Shown: piece by piece, positions 1-13,745 of the stretch
Position numbering within the stretch: position 1 is the first letter of the stretch
How the letters are laid out: every line of letters begins with the position of its first letter
From: Tubulanus polymorphus
Lineage: Eukaryota; Nemertea; Palaeonemertea; Tubulaniformes; Tubulanidae
NCBI RefSeq assembly: GCF_964204645.1
Contig: NW_027437444.1
Coordinates: 53,572-117,571, forward strand
Reading direction: 5' to 3'
Length of the DNA: 64,000 bases
Program-made: the position numbers and the translations under genes
Notes under the pieces: model-generated
What the model was told of the DNA's origin: nothing
The model's input: the letters and a program-made list of their open reading frames with translations, nothing else
Database searches by the model: none

Positions 1-3000
1 ACAAAGTCGATCCGTAAAAGAGCTCAAACCGTCAGGAAAAGCACATTTCGACCCGAAAACGTCGTTCTCCGCGAGAAAAGACGTTTTCTCATCATATTTT
101 CCCCGTAACTGAAAAATGACAAAGTCGATCCGTAAAATAGCTCAAATCGTCAGGAAAAGCACATTTCGATCCGAAATCGTCGTTGTCCGCGAGAAAAAAC
201 GTTTTCTCGTAACATTTTCCCCGTATCGGAAAAATGACAAAGTCTATCCGTAGAAGCGTTCAAATCGTCAGGAATAGCACATTTCGACCCGAAAACGTCG
301 TTCTCCGAGAGAAAAGACGTTTTCTCATCACATTTTCCCCGTAACTGAAAAATGACAAAGTCGATCCGTAAGATAGCTCAAATCGTCAGGAAAAGCACAT
401 TTCGATCCGAAATCGTCGTTGTCCGCGAGAAAAAACGTTTTCTCGTAACATTTTCCCCGTATCGGAAAAATGTCAAAGTCTATCCGTAGAAGCGTTCAAA
501 TCGTCAGGAAAAGCACATTTCGACCCGAAAACGTCGTTCTCCGCGAGAAAAGACGTTTCCTCATCACATTTCCCCGTATCGGAAAAATGACAAAGTCGAT
601 CCGTAAAATCGTTCAAATCGTCAGGGAAAGCACATTTCGACCCGAAAACGTCGTTCTGCGCGAGAAAAGACTTTTTCTCATCACATTTTCCCCGTATCGG
701 AAAAATGACATAGTCGATCCGTAAAAGAGCTCAAATCGTCAGGAAAAGCACATTTCGACCCGAAAACGTCGTTCTCCGCGAGAAAACACGTTTTCTCAAC
801 ACATTTTCCCCGTATCGGAAAAATGACGAAGTCGATCCGTAGAGGCGCACAAATCGTCAGGAAAAGCACATTTCGACCCGAAAACGTCGTTCTCCGTGAG
901 AAATGACGTTTTCTCATCACATTTTCCCCGTATCGGAAAAATGACAAAGTCGATCCGTAAAAGCGTTCAAATCGTCAGGAAAAGCACATTTCGACCCGAA
1001 AACGTCGTTCTCCGCGAGAAAAGACGTTTTCTCATCACATATTACCCCGTAACTGAAAAATGACAAAGTCGATCCGTAAAAGGGCTCAAATCGTCAGGAA
1101 AAGCACATTTCGACCCGAAAACGTCGTTCTCCGCGAGAAAAGACGTTTTCTCATCACATTTTCCCCGTATCGGAAAAATGACAAAGTCGATCCGTAAAGG
1201 AGCTCATATCGTCAGGAAAAGCACATTTCGATCCGAAATCGTCGTTGTCCGCGAGAAAAGACGTTATCTCGTAACATTTTCCCCGTATCGGAAAAATGAC
1301 AAAGTCTATCCGTAGAAGCGCTCAAATCGTCAGGAAAAGCACATTTCGACCCGAAGACGTCGTTCTCCGCGAGAAAAGACGTTTTCTCATCACATTTTCC
1401 CCGTATCGGAAAAATGACAAAGTCGATCCGTAAAAGCGTTCAATTCGTCAGTAAAAGCACATTTCGACCCGAAAACGTCGTTCTCCGCGAGAAAAGACGT
1501 TTTCTCATCATATTTTCCCCCTAACTGAAAAATGACAAAGTCGATCCGTAAAAGAGCTCAAATCGTCAGGAAAAGCACATTTCGACCCGAAGACGTCGTT
1601 CTCCGCGAGAAAAGACGTTTTCTCATCACATTTTCCCCGTAACTGAAAAATGACAAAGTCGATCCGTAAAATAGCTCAAATCGTCAGGAAAAGCACATTT
1701 CGATCCGAAATCGTCGTTTTCCGCGAGAAAAGACGTTTTCTCGTAACATTTTCCCCGTATCGGAAAAATGACAAAGTCTATCCGTAGAGGCGCACAAATC
1801 GTCAGGAAAAGCACACTTCGACCCGAAAACGTCGTTCTCCGCGAGAAAAGACGTTTCCTCATCACATTTTCCCCGTATCGGAAAAATGACAAAGTCGATC
1901 CGTAAAAGAGCTCAAATCGTCAGGAAAAGCACATTTTGACCCGAAAACGTCGTTCTCCGCGAGAAAAGACGTTTTCTCATCACATTTTCCCCGTATCGGA
2001 AAAATGACAAAGTCGATCCGTAAAAGCGTTCAATTCGTCAGTAAAAGCACATTTCGACCCGAAAACGTCGTTCTCCGCGAGAAAAGACGTTTTCTCATCA
2101 CATTTTCCCCGTAACTGAAAAATGACAAAGTCGATCCGTAAAAGAGCTCAAATCGTAAGGAAAAGCACATTTCGATCCGAAATCGTCGTTGTCCGCGAGA
2201 AAAAAACGTTTTCTCGTAACATTTTCCCCGTATCGGAAAAATGACAAAGTCTATCCGTAGAAGCGTTCAAATCGTCAGGAAAAGCACATTTCGACCCGAA
2301 AACGTCGTTCTCCGCGAGAAAAGACGTTTCCTCATCACATTTCCCCGTATCGGAAAAATGACAAAGTCGATCCGTAAAATCGTTCAAATCGTCAGGGAAA
2401 GCACATTTCGACCCGAAAACGTCGTTCTGCGCGAGAAAAGACTTTTTCTCATCACATTTTTCCCGTATCGGAAAAATGACAAAGTCGATCCGTAAAAGAG
2501 CTCAAATCGTCAGGAAAAGCACATTTCGACCCGAAAACGTCGTTCTCCGCGAGAAAACACGTTTTCTCAACACATTTTCCCCGTATCGGAAAAATGACGA
2601 AGTCGATCCGTAGAGGCGCACAAATCGTCAGGAAAAGCACATTTCGACCCGAAAACGTCGTTCTCCGTGAGAAATGAGGTTTCCTCATCACATTTCCCCG
2701 TATCGGAAAAATGACAAAGTCGATCCGTAAAATCGTTCAAATCGTCAGGGAAAGCACATTTCGACCCGAAAACGTCGTTCTATGCGAGTAAAGACGTTTT
2801 CTCATCACATTTCCCCGTATCGGAAAAATGACAAAGTCGATCCGTAAAATAGCTCAAATCGTCAGGAAAAGCACATTTCGACCCGAAAACGTCGTTCTCC
2901 GCGAGAAAAGACGTTTTCTCATCACATTTTCCCCGTATCGGAAAAATGACAAAGTCGATCCGTAAAAGCGTTCAATTCGTCAGTAAAAGCACATTTCGAC

Positions 3001-3091
3001 CCGAAAACGTCGTTCTCCGCGAGAAAAGACGTTTTCTCATAACATTTTCCCCGTAACTGAAAAATGACAAAGTCGATCCGTAAAAGAGCTC
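1..3091 (+). repeat. 26-mer higher-order repeat unit, copy related to 20.4-23.5 kb
   Basis: The monomer order from the window start matches 20,397 to about 23,488 at a nearly constant offset of 20,396-20,397. Shared rare markers include ATGTCAAAGTC (470 and 20,866), TATCTCGTAAC (about 1,265 and 21,661), the CACACTTCGAC change (about 1,813 and 22,210) and GCGAGTAAAG (about 2,783 and 23,180). One difference is at about 21,715, where copy two reads GAAACCGCTC and this copy GAAGCGCTC. The next unit begins at about 3,067 with the same AGCTCAAACCG monomer. Confidence 0.85.
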
Positions 3092-6000
3092 AAACCGTCA
3101 GGAAAAGCACATTTCGACCCGAAAACGTCGTTCTCCGCGAGAAAAGACGTTTTCTCATCATATTTTCCCCGTAACTGAAAAATGACAAAGTCGATCCGTA
3201 AAATAGCTCAAATCGTCAGGAAAAGCACATTTCGATCCGAAATCGTCGTTGTCCGCGAGAAAAAACGTTTTCTCGTAACATTTTCCCCGTATCGGAAAAA
3301 TGACAAAGTCTATCCGTAGAAGCGTTCAAATCGTCAGGAATAGCACATTTCGACCCGAAAACGTCGTTCTCCGAGAGAAAAGACGTTTTCTCATCACATT
3401 TTCCCGTAACTGAAAAATGACAAAGTCGATCCGTAAGATAGCTCAAATCGTCAGGAAAAGCACATTTCGATCCGAAATCGTCGTTGTCCGCGAGAAAAAA
3501 CGTTTTCTCGTAACATTTTCCCCGTATCGGAAAAATGTCAAAGTCTATCCGTAGAAGCGTTTCAAATCGTCAGGAAAGCACATTTCGACCCGAAAACGTC
3601 GTTCTCCGCGAGAAAAGACGTTTCCTCATCCACATTTCCCCGTATCGGAAAAATGACAAAGTCGATCCGTAAATCGTTCAAATCGTCAGGGAAAGCACAT
3701 TTCGACCCGAAAACGTCGTTCTGCGCGAGAAAAGACTTTTTCTCATCAACATTTTCCCCGTATCGGAAAAATGACATAGTCGCATCCGTAAAAGAGCTCA
3801 AATCGTCAGGAAAAGCACATTTCGACCCGAAAACGTCGTTCTCCGCGAGAAAACACGTTTTCTCAACACATTTCCCCGTATCGGAAAAATGACGAAGTCG
3901 ATCCGTAGAGGCGCACAAATCGTCAGGAAAGCACATTTCGACCCGAAAACGTCGTTCTCCATAAGAAATGACGTTTTCTCAATCACATTTTCCCCGTATC
4001 GGAAAAATGACAAAGTCGATCCGTAAAAGCGTTCAAATCGTCAGGAAAAGCACATTTCGACCCGAAAACGTCGTTCTCCGCGAGAAAAGACGTTTTCTCA
4101 TCACATATTACCCCGTAACTGAAAAATGACAAGTCGATCCGTAAAAGGGCTCAAATCGTCAAGAAAAGCACATTTCGACCCGAAAACGTCGTTCTCCGCG
4201 AGAAAAGACGTTTTCCTCATCACATATTACCCCGTAACTGAAAATGACAAAGTCGATCCGTAAAAGGGCTCAAATCGTCAGGAAAAGCACATTTCGACCC
4301 GAAAACGTCGTTCTCCGCGAGAAAAGACGTTTTCTCATCACATTTTCCCCGTATCGGAAAAATGACAAAGTCGATCCGTAAAAGAGCTCAAATCGTAAGG
4401 AAAAGCACATTTCGATCCGAAATCGTCGTTGTCCGCGAGAAAAAAACGTTTTCTCGTAACATTTTCCCCGTATCGGAAAAATGACAAAGTCTATCCGTAG
4501 AAGCGTTCAAATCGTCAGGAAAAGCACATTTCGACCCGAAAACGTCGTTTCTCCGCGAGAAAAGACGTTTCCTCATCACATTTCCCCGTATCGGAAAAAT
4601 GACAAAGTCGATCCGTAAAATCGTTCAAATCGTCAGGGAAAGCACATTTCGACCCGAAAACGTCGTTCTGCGCGAGAAAAGACTTTTTCTCATCACATTT
4701 TTCCCGTATCGGAAAAATGACAAAGTCGATCCGTAAAAGAGCTCAAAATCGTCAGGAAAAGCACATTTCGACCCGAAAACGTCGTCTCCGCGAGAAACAC
4801 GTTTTCTCAACACATTTTCCCCGTATCGGAAAAATGACGAAGTCGATCCGTAGAGGCGCACAAATCGTCAGGAAAAGCACATTTCGACCCGAAAACGTCG
4901 TTCTCCGTGAGAAATGAGGTTTCCTCATCACATTTCCCCGTATCGGAAAAAATGACAAAGTCGATCCGTAAAATCGTTCAAATCGTCAGGGAAAGCACAT
5001 TTCGACCCGAAAACGTCGTTCTATGCGAGTAAGACGTTTTCTCAATCACATTTCCCCGTATTCGGAAAAATGACAAAGTCGATCCGTAAAATAGCTCAAA
5101 TCGTCAGGAAAAGCACATTTCGACCCGAAAACGTCGTTCTCCGCGAGAAAAGACGTTTCTCTCACATTTTCCCCGTATCGGAAAAATGACAAAGTCGATC
5201 CGTAAAAGCGTTCAATTCGTCAGTAAAAGCACATTTCGACCCGAAAACGTCGTTCTCCGCGAGAAAAGACGTTTTCTCATAACATTTTCCCCGTAACTGA
5301 AAAATGACAAAGTCGATCCGTAAAGAGCTCAAACCGTCAGGAAAAGCACATTTCGACCCGAAAACGTCGTTCTCCGCGAGAAAAGACGTTTTCTCATCAT
5401 ATTTTCCCCGTAACTGAAAAATGACAAAGTCGATTCCGTAAAATAGCTCAAATCGTCAAGAAAAGCACATTTCGATCCGAAATCGTCGTTGTCCGCGAGA
5501 AAAACGTTTTCTCGTAACATTTTCCCCCGTATCGGAAAATGACAAAGTCTATCCGTAGAAGCGTTCAAATCGTCAGGAATAGCACATTTCGACCCGAAAA
5601 CGTCGTTCTCCCGAGAGAAAAGACGTTTTCTCATCACATTTTCCCCGTAACTGAAAAATGACAAAGTCGATCCGTAAGATAGCTCAAATCGTCAGGAAAA
5701 GCACATTTCGATCCGAAATCTCCGCGAGAAAAAACGTTTTCTCGTAACATTTCCCCGTATCGGAAAAATGTCAAAGTCTATCCGTAGAAGCGTTCAAATC
5801 GTCAGGAAAAGCACATTTCGACCCGAAAACGTCGTTCTCCGCGAGAAAAGACGTTTCCTCATCACATTTCCCCGTATCGGAAAAATGGACAAAGTCGATC
5901 CGTAAAATCGTTCAAATCGTCAGGGAAAGCACATTTCGACCCGAAAACGTCGTTCTGCGCGAGAAAAGACTTTTTCTCATCACATTTTCCCCGTATCGGA

Positions 6001-6120
6001 AAATGACAAAGTCGATCCGTAAAAGAGCTCAAATCGTCAGGAAAAGCACATTTCGACCCGAAAACGTCGTTCTCCGCGAGAAAACACGTTTTCTCAACAC
6101 ATTTTCCCCGTATCGGAAAA
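3092..6120 (+). repeat. Indel-rich copy of the 7.2-10.2 kb higher-order segment
   Basis: This segment has the same monomer order as about 7,210-10,240 at an offset near 4,118. Shared markers include GTCAAGAAAAG at about 4,159/8,277 and 5,457/9,573. It differs mainly by dozens of one- or two-base insertions and deletions, many in homopolymers. Examples are TCATCCAC near 3,629, GTCGCATCC near 3,782, GACAAGTCG near 4,131, GTATTCGG near 5,069 and ATGGACAAA near 5,885. A 7-bp loss lies near 5,720. Substitutions are few. This pattern suits consensus error better than ordinary divergence. Confidence 0.85.
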
Positions 6121-7209
6121 ATGACAAAGTCGATCCGTAAAAGCGTTCAATTCGTCAGTAAAAGCACATTTCGACCCGAAAACGTCGTTCTCCGCGAGAA
6201 AAGACGTTTTCTCATCACATTTTCCCCGTAACTGAAAAATGACAAAGTCGATCCGTAAAAGAGCTCAAATCGTAAGGAAAAGCACATTTCGATCCGAAAT
6301 CGTCGTTGTCCGCGAGAAAAAAACGTTTTCTCGTAACATTTTCCCCGTATCGGAAAAATGACAAAGTCTATCCCGTAGAAGCGTTCAAATCGTCAGGAAA
6401 AGCACATTTCGACCCGAAAACGTCGTTCTCCGCGAGAAAAGACGTTTCCTCATCACATTTCCCCGTATCGGAAAAATGACAAAGTCGATCCGTAAATCGT
6501 TCAAATCGTCAGGGAAAGCACATTTCGACCCGAAAACGTCGTTCTGCGCGAGAAAAGACTTTTTCTCATCACATTTTTCCCGTATCGGAAAAATGACAAA
6601 GTCGATCCGTAAAAGAGCTCAAATCGTCAGGAAAAGCACATTTCGACCCGAAAACGTCGTTCTCCGCGAGAAAACACGTTTTCTCAACACATTTTCCCCC
6701 GTATCGGAAAAATGACGAAGTCGATCCGTAGAGGCGCACAAATCGTCAGGAAAAGCACATTTCGACCCGAAAACGTCGTTCTCCGTGAGAAATGAGGTTT
6801 CCTCATCACATTTCCCCGTATCGGAAAAATGACAAAGTCGATCCGTAAAATCGTTCAAATCGTCAGGGAAAGCACATTTCGACCCGAAAACGTCGTTCTA
6901 TGCGAGTAAAGACGTTTTCTCATCACATTTCCCCGTATCGGAAAAATGACAAAGTCGATCCGTAAAATAGCTCAAATCGTCAGGAAAAGCACATTTCGAC
7001 CCGAAAACGTCGTTCTCCGCGAGAAAAGACGTTTTCTCATCACATTTTCCCCGTATCGGAAAAATGACAAAGTCGATCCGTAAAAGCGTTCAATTCGTCA
7101 GTAAAAGCACATTTCGACCCGAAAACGTCGTTCTCCGCGAGAAAAGACGTTTTCTCATAACATTTTCCCCGTAACTGAAAAATGACAAAGTCGATCCGTA
7201 AAAGAGCTC

Positions 7210-10200
7210 AAACCGTCAGGAAAAGCACATTTCGACCCGAAAACGTCGTTCTCCGCGAGAAAAGACGTTTTCTCATCATATTTTCCCCGTAACTGAAAAA
7301 TGACAAAGTCGATCCGTAAAATAGCTCAAATCGTCAGGAAAAGCACATTTCGATCCGAAATCGTCGTTGTCCGCGAGAAAAACGTTTTCTCGTAACATTT
7401 TCCCCGTATCGGAAAAATGACAAAGTCTATCCGTAGAAGCGTTCAAATCGTCAGGAATAGCACATTTCGACCCGAAAACGTCGTTCTCCGAGAGAAAAGA
7501 CGTTTTCTCATCACATTTTCCCCGTAACTGAAAAATGACAAAGTCGATCCGTAAGATAGCTCAAATCGTCAGGAAAAGCACATTTTCGATCCGAAATCGT
7601 CGTTGTCCGCGAGAAAAAACGTTTTCTCGTAACATTTTCCCCGTATCGGAAAAATGTCAAAGTCTATCCGTAGAAGCGTTCAAATCGTCAGGAAAAGCAC
7701 ATTTCGACCCGAAAACGTCGTTCTCCGCGAGAAAAGACGTTTCCTCATCACATTTCCCCGTATCGGAAAAATGACAAAGTCGATCCGTAAAATCGTTCAA
7801 ATCGTCAGGGAAAGCACATTTCGACCCGAAAACGTCGTTCTGCGCGAGAAAAGACTTTTTCTCATCACATTTTCCCCGTATCGGAAAAATGACATAGTCG
7901 ATCCGTAAAAGAGCTCAAATCGTCAGGAAAAGCACATTTCGACCCGAAAACGTCGTTCTCCGCGAGAAAACACGTTTTCTCAACACATTTTCCCCGTATC
8001 GGAAAAATGACGAAGTCGATCCGTAGAGGCGCACAAATCGTCAGGAATAGCACATTTCGACCCGAAAACGTCGTTCTCCGTAAGAAATGACGTTTTCTCA
8101 TCACATTTTCCCCGTATCGGAAAAATGACAAAGTCGATCCGTAAAAGCGTTCAAATCGTCAGGAAAAGCACATTTCGACCCGAAAACGTCGTTCTCCGCG
8201 AGAAAAGACGTTTTCTCATCACATATTACCCCGTAACTGAAAAATGACAAAGTCGATCCGTAAAAGGGCTCAAATCGTCAAGAAAAGCACATTTCGACCC
8301 GAAAACGTCGTTCTCCGCGAGAAAAGACGTTTTCTCATCACATATTACCCCGTAACTGAAAAATGACAAAGTCGATCCGTAAAAGGGCTCAAATCGTCAG
8401 GAAAAGCACATTTCGACCCGAAAACGTCGTTCTCCGCGAGAAAAGACGTTTTCTCATCACATTTTCCCCGTATCGGAAAAATGACAAAGTCGATCCGTAA
8501 AAGAGCTCAAATCGTAAGGAAAAGCACATTTCGATCCGAAATCGTCGTTGTCCGCGAGAAAAAAACGTTTTCTCGTAACATTTTCCCCGTATCGGGAAAA
8601 ATGACAAAGTCTATCCGTAGAAGCGTTCAAATCGTCAGGAAAAGCACATTTCGACCCGAAAACGTCGTTCTCCGCGAGAAAAGACGTTTCCTCATCACAT
8701 TTCCCCGTATCGGAAAAATGACAAAGTCGATCCGTAAAATCGTTCAAATCGTCAGGGAAAGCACATTTCGACCCGAAAACGTCGTTCTGCGCGAGAAAAG
8801 ACTTTTTCTCATCACATTTTTCCCGTATCGGAAAAATGACAAAGTCGATCCGTAAAAGAGCTCAAATCGTCAGGAAAAGCACATTTCGACCCGAAAACGT
8901 CGTTCTCCGCGAGAAAACACGTTTCTCAACACATTTTCCCCGTATCGGAAAAATGACGAAGTCGATCCGTAGAGGCGCACAAATCGTCAGGAAAAGCACA
9001 TTTCGACCCGAAAACGTCGTTCTCCGTGAGAAATGAGGTTTCCTCATCACATTTCCCCGTATCGGAAAAATGACAAAGTCGATCCGTAAAATCGTTCAAA
9101 TCGTCAGGGAAAGCACATTTCGACCCGAAAACGTCGTTCTATGCGAGTAAAGACGTTTTCTCATCACATTTCCCCGTATCGGAAAAATGACAAAGTCGAT
9201 CCGTAAAATAGCTCAAATCGTCAGGAAAAGCACATTTCGACCCGAAAACGTCGTTCTCCGCGAGAAAAGACGTTTTCTCATCACATTTTCCCCGTATCGG
9301 AAAAATGACAAAGTCGATCCGTAAAAGCGTTCAATTCGTCAGTAAAAGCACATTTCGACCCGAAAACGTCGTTCTCCGCGAGAAAAGACGTTTTCTCATA
9401 ACATTTTCCCCGTAACTGAAAAATGACAAAGTCGATCCGTAAAAGAGCTCAAACCGTCAGGAAAAGCACATTTCGACCCGAAAACGTCGTTCTCCGCGAG
9501 AAAAGACGTTTTCTCATCATATTTCCCCGTAACTGAAAAATGACAAAGTCGATCCGTAAAATAGCTCAAATCGTCAAGAAAAGCACATTTCGATCCGAAA
9601 TCGTCGTTGTCCGCGAGAAAAAACGTTTTCTCGTAACATTTTCCCCGTATCGGAAAAATGACAAAGTCTATCCGTAGAAGCGTTCAAATCGTCAGGAATA
9701 GCACATTTCGACCCGAAAACGTCGTTCTCCGAGAGAAAAGACGTTTTCTCATCACATTTTCCCCGTAACTGAAAAATGACAAAGTCGATCCGTAAGATAG
9801 CTCAAATCGTCAGGAAAAGCACATTTCGATCCGAAATCGTCGTTGTCCCGAGAAAAAACGTTTTCTCGTAACATTTTCCCCGTATCGGAAAAATGTCAAA
9901 GTCTATCCGTAGAAGCGTTCAAATCGTCAGGAAAAGCACATTTCGACCCGAAAACGTCGTTCTCCGCGAGAAAAGACGTTTCCTCATCACATTTCCCCGT
10001 ATCGGAAAAATGACAAAGTCGATCCGTAAAATCGTTCAAATCGTCAGGGAAAGCACATTTCGACCCGAAAACGTCGTTCTGCGCGAGAAAAGACTTTTTC
10101 TCATCACATTTTCCCCGTATCGGAAAAATGACAAAGTCGATCCGTAAAAGAGCTCAAATCGTCAGGAAAAGCACATTTCGACCCGAAAACGTCGTTCTCC

Positions 10201-10240
10201 GCGAGAAAACACGTTTTCTCAACACATTTTCCCCGTATCG
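7210..10240 (+). repeat. Higher-order segment, cleaner partner of 3.1-6.1 kb
   Basis: The stretch contains the monomer series that starts with the AGCTCAAACCG monomer at about 7,210 and repeats it from about 9,451, a 2,241-bp (19-monomer) step. It shares most types with the 26-mer unit but uses two successive ATTACCCC monomers. A few one-base indels remain (CATTTTCGATCC near 7,582, TCGGGAAAAATG near 8,595, CACGTTTCTC near 8,931, TTGTCCCGAG near 9,848). Confidence 0.8.
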
Positions 10241-10829
10241 GAAAAATGACGAAGTCGATCCGTAGAGGCGCACAAATCGTCAGGAAAAGCACATTTCGAC
10301 CCGAAAACGTCGTTCTCCGTGAGAAATGACGTTTTCTCATCACATTTTCCCCGTATCGGAAAAATGACAAAGTCGATCCGTAAAAGCGTTCAAATCGTCA
10401 GGAAAAGCACATTTCGACCCGAAAACGTCGTTCTCCGCGAGAAAAGACGTTTTCTCATCACATATTACCCCGTAACTGAAAAATGACAAAGTCGATCCGT
10501 AAAAGGGCTCAAATCGTCAGGAAAAGCACATTTCGACCCGAAAACGTCGTTCTCCGCGAGAAAAGACGTTTTCTCATCACATATTACCCCGTAACTGAAA
10601 AATGACAAAGTCGATCCGTAAAAGGGCTCAAATCGTCAGGAAAAGCACATTTCGACCCGAAAACGTCGTTCTCCGCGAGAAAAGACGTTTTCTCATCACA
10701 TTTTCCCCGTATCGGAAAAATGACAAAGTCGATCCGTAAAGGAGCTCATATCGTCAGGAAAAGCACATTTCGATCCGAATCGTCGTTGTCCGCGAGAAAA
10801 GACGTTATCTCGTAACATTTTCCCCGTAT

Positions 10830-13745
10830 CGGAAAAATGACAAAGTCTATCCGTAGAAGCGCTCAAATCGTCAGGAAAAGCACATTTCGACCCGAAAACG
10901 TCGTTCTCCGCGAGAAAAGACGTTTCCTCATCACATTTCCCCGTATCGGAAAAATGACAAAGTCGATCCGTAAAATCGTTCAAATCGTCAGGGAAAGCAC
11001 ATTTCGACCCGAAAACGTCGTTCTGCGCGAGAAAAGACTTTTTCTCATCACATTTTCCCCGTATCGGAAAAATGACAAAGTCGATCCGTAAAAGAGCTCA
11101 AATCGTCAGGAAAAGCACATTTCGACCCGAAAACGTCGTTCTCCGCGAGAAAACACGTTTTCTCAACACATTTTCCCCGTATCGGAAAAATGACGAAGTC
11201 GATCCGTAGAGGCGCACAAATCGTCAGGAAAAGCACATTTCGACCCGAAAACGTCGTTCTCCGTGAGAAATGACGTTTTCTCATCACATTTTCCCCGTAT
11301 CGGAAAAATGACAAAGTCGATCCGTAAAAGCGTTCAAATCGTCAGGAAAAGCACATTTCGACCCGAAAACGTCGTTCTCCGCGAGAAAAGACGTTTTCTC
11401 ATCACATATTACCCCGTAACTGAAAAATGACAAAGTCGATCCGTAAAAGGGCTCAAATCGTCAGGAAAAGCACATTTCGACCCGAAAACGTCGTTCTCCG
11501 CGAGAAAAGACGTTTTCTCATCACATATTACCCCGTAACTGAAAAATGACAAAGTCGATCCGTAAAAGGGCTCAAATCGTCAGGAAAAGCACATTTCGAC
11601 CCGAAAACGTCGTTCTCCGCGAGAAAAGACGTTTTCTCATCACATTTTCCCCGTATCGGAAAAATGACAAAGTCGATCCGTAAAGGAGCTCATATCGTCA
11701 GGAAAAGCACATTTCGATCCGAAATCGTCGTTGTCCGCGAGAAAAGACGTTATCTCGTAACATTTTCCCCGTATCGGAAAAATGACAAAGTCTATCCGTA
11801 GAAGCGCTCAAATCGTCAGGAAAAGCACATTTCGACCCGAAGACGTCGTTCTCCGCGAGAAAAGACGTTTTCTCATCACATTTTCCCCGTATCGGAAAAA
11901 TGACAAAGTCGATCCGTAAAAGCGTTCAATTCGTCAGTAAAAGCACATTTCGACCCGAAAACGTCGTTCTCCGCGAGAAAAGACGTTTTCTCATCATATT
12001 TTCCCCCTAACTGAAAAATGACAAAGTCGATCCGTAGAGGCGCACAAATCGTCAGGAAAAGCACATTTCGACCCGAAAACGTCGTTCTCCGTGAGAAATG
12101 ACGTTTTCTCATCACATTTTCCCCGTATCGGAAAAATGACAAAGTCGATCCGTAAAAGCGTTCAAATCGTCAGGAAAAGCACATTTCGACCCGAAAACGT
12201 CGTTCTCCGCGAGAAAAGACGTTTTCTCTTCACATATTACCCCGTAACTGAAAAATGACAAAGTCGATCCGTAAAAGGGCTCAAATCGTCAGGAAAAGCT
12301 CATTTCGACCCGAAAACGTCGTTCTCCGCGAGAAAAGACGTTTTCTCATCACATTTTCCCCGTATCGGAAAAATGACAAAGTCGATCCGTAAAAGCATTC
12401 AAATCGTCAGGAAAAGCACATTTCGACCCGAAAACGTCGTTCTCCGAGAGAAAAGACGTTTTCTCATCACATTTTCCCCGTAACTGAAAAATGACAAAGT
12501 CGATCCGTAAAATCGTTCAAATCGTCAGGGAAAGCCCATTTCGACCCGAAAACGTCGTTCTGCGCGAGAAAAGACTTTTTCTCATCACATTTTCCCCGTA
12601 TCGGAAAAATGACAAAGTCGATCCGTAAAAGAGCTCAAATCGTCAGGAAAAGCACATTTCGACCCGAAAACGTCGTTCTCCGCGAGAAAACACGTTTTCT
12701 CAACACATTTTCCCCGTATCGGAAAAATGACGAAGTCGATCCGTAGAGGCGCACAAATCGTCAGGAAAAGCACATTTCGACCCGAAAACGTCGTTCTCCG
12801 CGAGAAATGACGTTTTCTATTCACATTTTCCCCGTATCGGAAAAATGACAAAGTCGATCCGTAAAAGCGTTCAAATCGTCAGGAAAAGCACATTTCGACC
12901 CGAAAACGTCGTTCTCCGCGAGAAAAGACGTTTTCTCATCACATATTACCCCGTAACTGAAAAATGACAAAGTCGATCCGTAAAAGGGCTCAAATCGCCA
13001 GGAAAAGCACATTTCGACCCGAAGACGTCGTTCTCCGCGAGAAAAGACGTTTTCTCATCACATTTTCCCCGTATCGGAAAAATGACAAAGTCGATCCGTA
13101 AAAGCGTTCAATTCGTCAGTAAAAGCACATTTCGACCCGAAAACGTCGTTCTCCGCGAGAAAACACGTTTTCTCATCACATTTTCCCCGTATCGGAAAAA
13201 TGACAAAGTCGATCCGTAAAAGCGTTCAAATCGTCAAAAAAGCACATTTCGACCCGAAAACGTCGTTCTCCGCGAGAAAAGACGTTTTCTCATCACATAT
13301 TACCCCGTAGCTAAAAAATGACAAAGTCGATCCGTAAAAGAGCTCAAATCGTCAGGAAAAGCACATTTCGATCCGAAATCGTCGTTGTCCGCGAGAAAAG
13401 ACGTTTTCTCGTAACATTTTCCCCGTATCGGAAAAATGACAAAGACTATCCGTAGAGGCGCACAAATCGTCAGGAAAAGCACATTTCGACCCGAAAACGT
13501 CGTTCTCCGCGAGAAAAGACGTTTTCTCATCACATATTACCCCGTAACTGAAAAATGACAAAGTCGATCCGTAAAAGGGCTCAAATCGCCAGGAAAAGCA
13601 CATTTCGACCCGAAGACGTCGTTCTCCGCGAGAAAAGACGTTTTCTCATCACATTTTCCCCGTATCGGAAAAATGACAAAGTCGATCCGTAAAAGCGTTC
13701 AATTCGTCAGTAAAAGCACATTTCGACCCGAAAACGTCGTTCTCC
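10830..13745 (+). repeat. 2.9-kb segment duplicated at 25.7-28.6 kb
   Basis: About 2.9 kb here matches about 25,696-28,611 at a constant offset of 14,866 bp (126 monomers). It includes rare changes such as TCTCTTCACATATTACC (about 12,226 and 27,092), AAGCTCATTTCG (about 12,297 and 27,163), TTTTCTATTCAC (about 12,813 and 27,679) and GTAGCTAAAAAATG (about 13,307 and 28,173). The match starts inside one higher-order block and ends where AAAACACG (13,755) differs from AAAAGACG (28,620). Confidence 0.8.

Noticed and set aside
470-724. Recurrent plus-strand open frames of 60-124 codons (MTKSIRKRAQ... type)
   Set aside because: They are translations of one or two satellite monomers, occur at nearly every repeat, vary with monomer length, and have no start context, domain or selection signal. 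The same DNA is equally open on the other strand.
681-947. Recurrent minus-strand open frames (MSFFRYGENV... type, with DRLCHFSDTGK repeats)
   Set aside because: Antisense readings of the same monomers. Many begin at TTG or another non-ATG start, and frames change with each one-base indel. No evidence of coding.
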